Assembly: GCF_944384735.1 (NCBI RefSeq)
Contig: NZ_CALWUN010000014.1
Span: forward strand, 1-41,340
Length of the DNA: 41,340 nt
Origin: an uncultured Agathobaculum sp.
GTDB taxonomy: Bacteria > Bacillota > Clostridia > Oscillospirales > Butyricicoccaceae
Reading direction: 5' to 3'
Shown here: positions 41,338-41,340 of the stretch, in pieces
Numbering within the stretch: position 1 is the stretch's first letter
How the letters are laid out: every line of letters begins with the position of its first letter
Translations under genes and position numbers: made by a program
The notes under the pieces: model-generated
Seen by the model: only the letters and a program-made list of their open reading frames with translations
Told to the model about the DNA's origin: nothing
Database searches by the model: none

Positions 41338-41340
41338 CAA

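Overview
This is a GC-rich chromosomal segment of a low-oxygen Gram-positive bacterium, most likely a gut Clostridia member of the Oscillospirales type (Butyricicoccus or Agathobaculum-like is a guess). The grounds are Firmicutes-style Shine-Dalgarno sites, strong sigma-A promoters, a LicT/BglG antiterminator with its RNA target, HPr, desulfoferrodoxin, NhaC-type and AGCS transporters, Soj/Spo0J and a perfect parS. The parA-parB-parS end implies that the right edge lies near the replication origin. No rRNA, tRNA, CRISPR array or insertion sequence was seen.

Left part (1-6.8 kb): the 3' end of secA, then an amino-sugar/PTS block on the minus strand (EIIA, HPr, nagB, nagA). The EIIA promoter is followed by a well-formed LicT-type ribonucleic antiterminator (RAT) overlapping a terminator. 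The matching antiterminator gene lies 0.7 kb away, behind cutC, with all four regulatory histidines at the LicT positions. Between them lies a small Cys-rich protein.

Middle (6.9-24.2 kb): housekeeping and transport genes. These are trkA-trkH potassium uptake, a TtcA-like tRNA thiolation enzyme with an SDR, RNase R, a patatin-like hydrolase, uracil permease, a MATE pump, an NhaC-type antiporter and an AGCS symporter. A strong promoter then drives a roughly 290-nt leader of tandem hairpins that ends in an intrinsic terminator with a competing antiterminator pairing. It sits in front of a queL-like radical SAM gene and yhhQ, a predicted queuine/preQ1 salvage operon. An orphan ABC ATPase, a dCMP deaminase and a superoxide reductase follow.

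Accessory block (24.3-36.0 kb), interrupted only by citrate synthase: three large proteins of unknown function share an N-terminal helical module. Two (592 and 571 aa) look like degenerate kinase-fold proteins. The third (1037 aa) has two C-terminal regions resembling ADP-ribosyltransferase folds, one with a Gln-x-Glu motif. Divergent from the third is a double-AAA+ ATPase of the type found with extracellular contractile injection systems, then a Crp/Fnr regulator. A perfect inverted repeat lies on the ATPase promoter. This block is the best candidate for an undescribed system.

Right part (36.0-41.3 kb): a minus-strand run of a HhH-GPD DNA glycosylase, a DUF1349 protein, a hotdog thioesterase, serS, a membrane-anchored coiled-coil protein, parB and parA, ending at parS.
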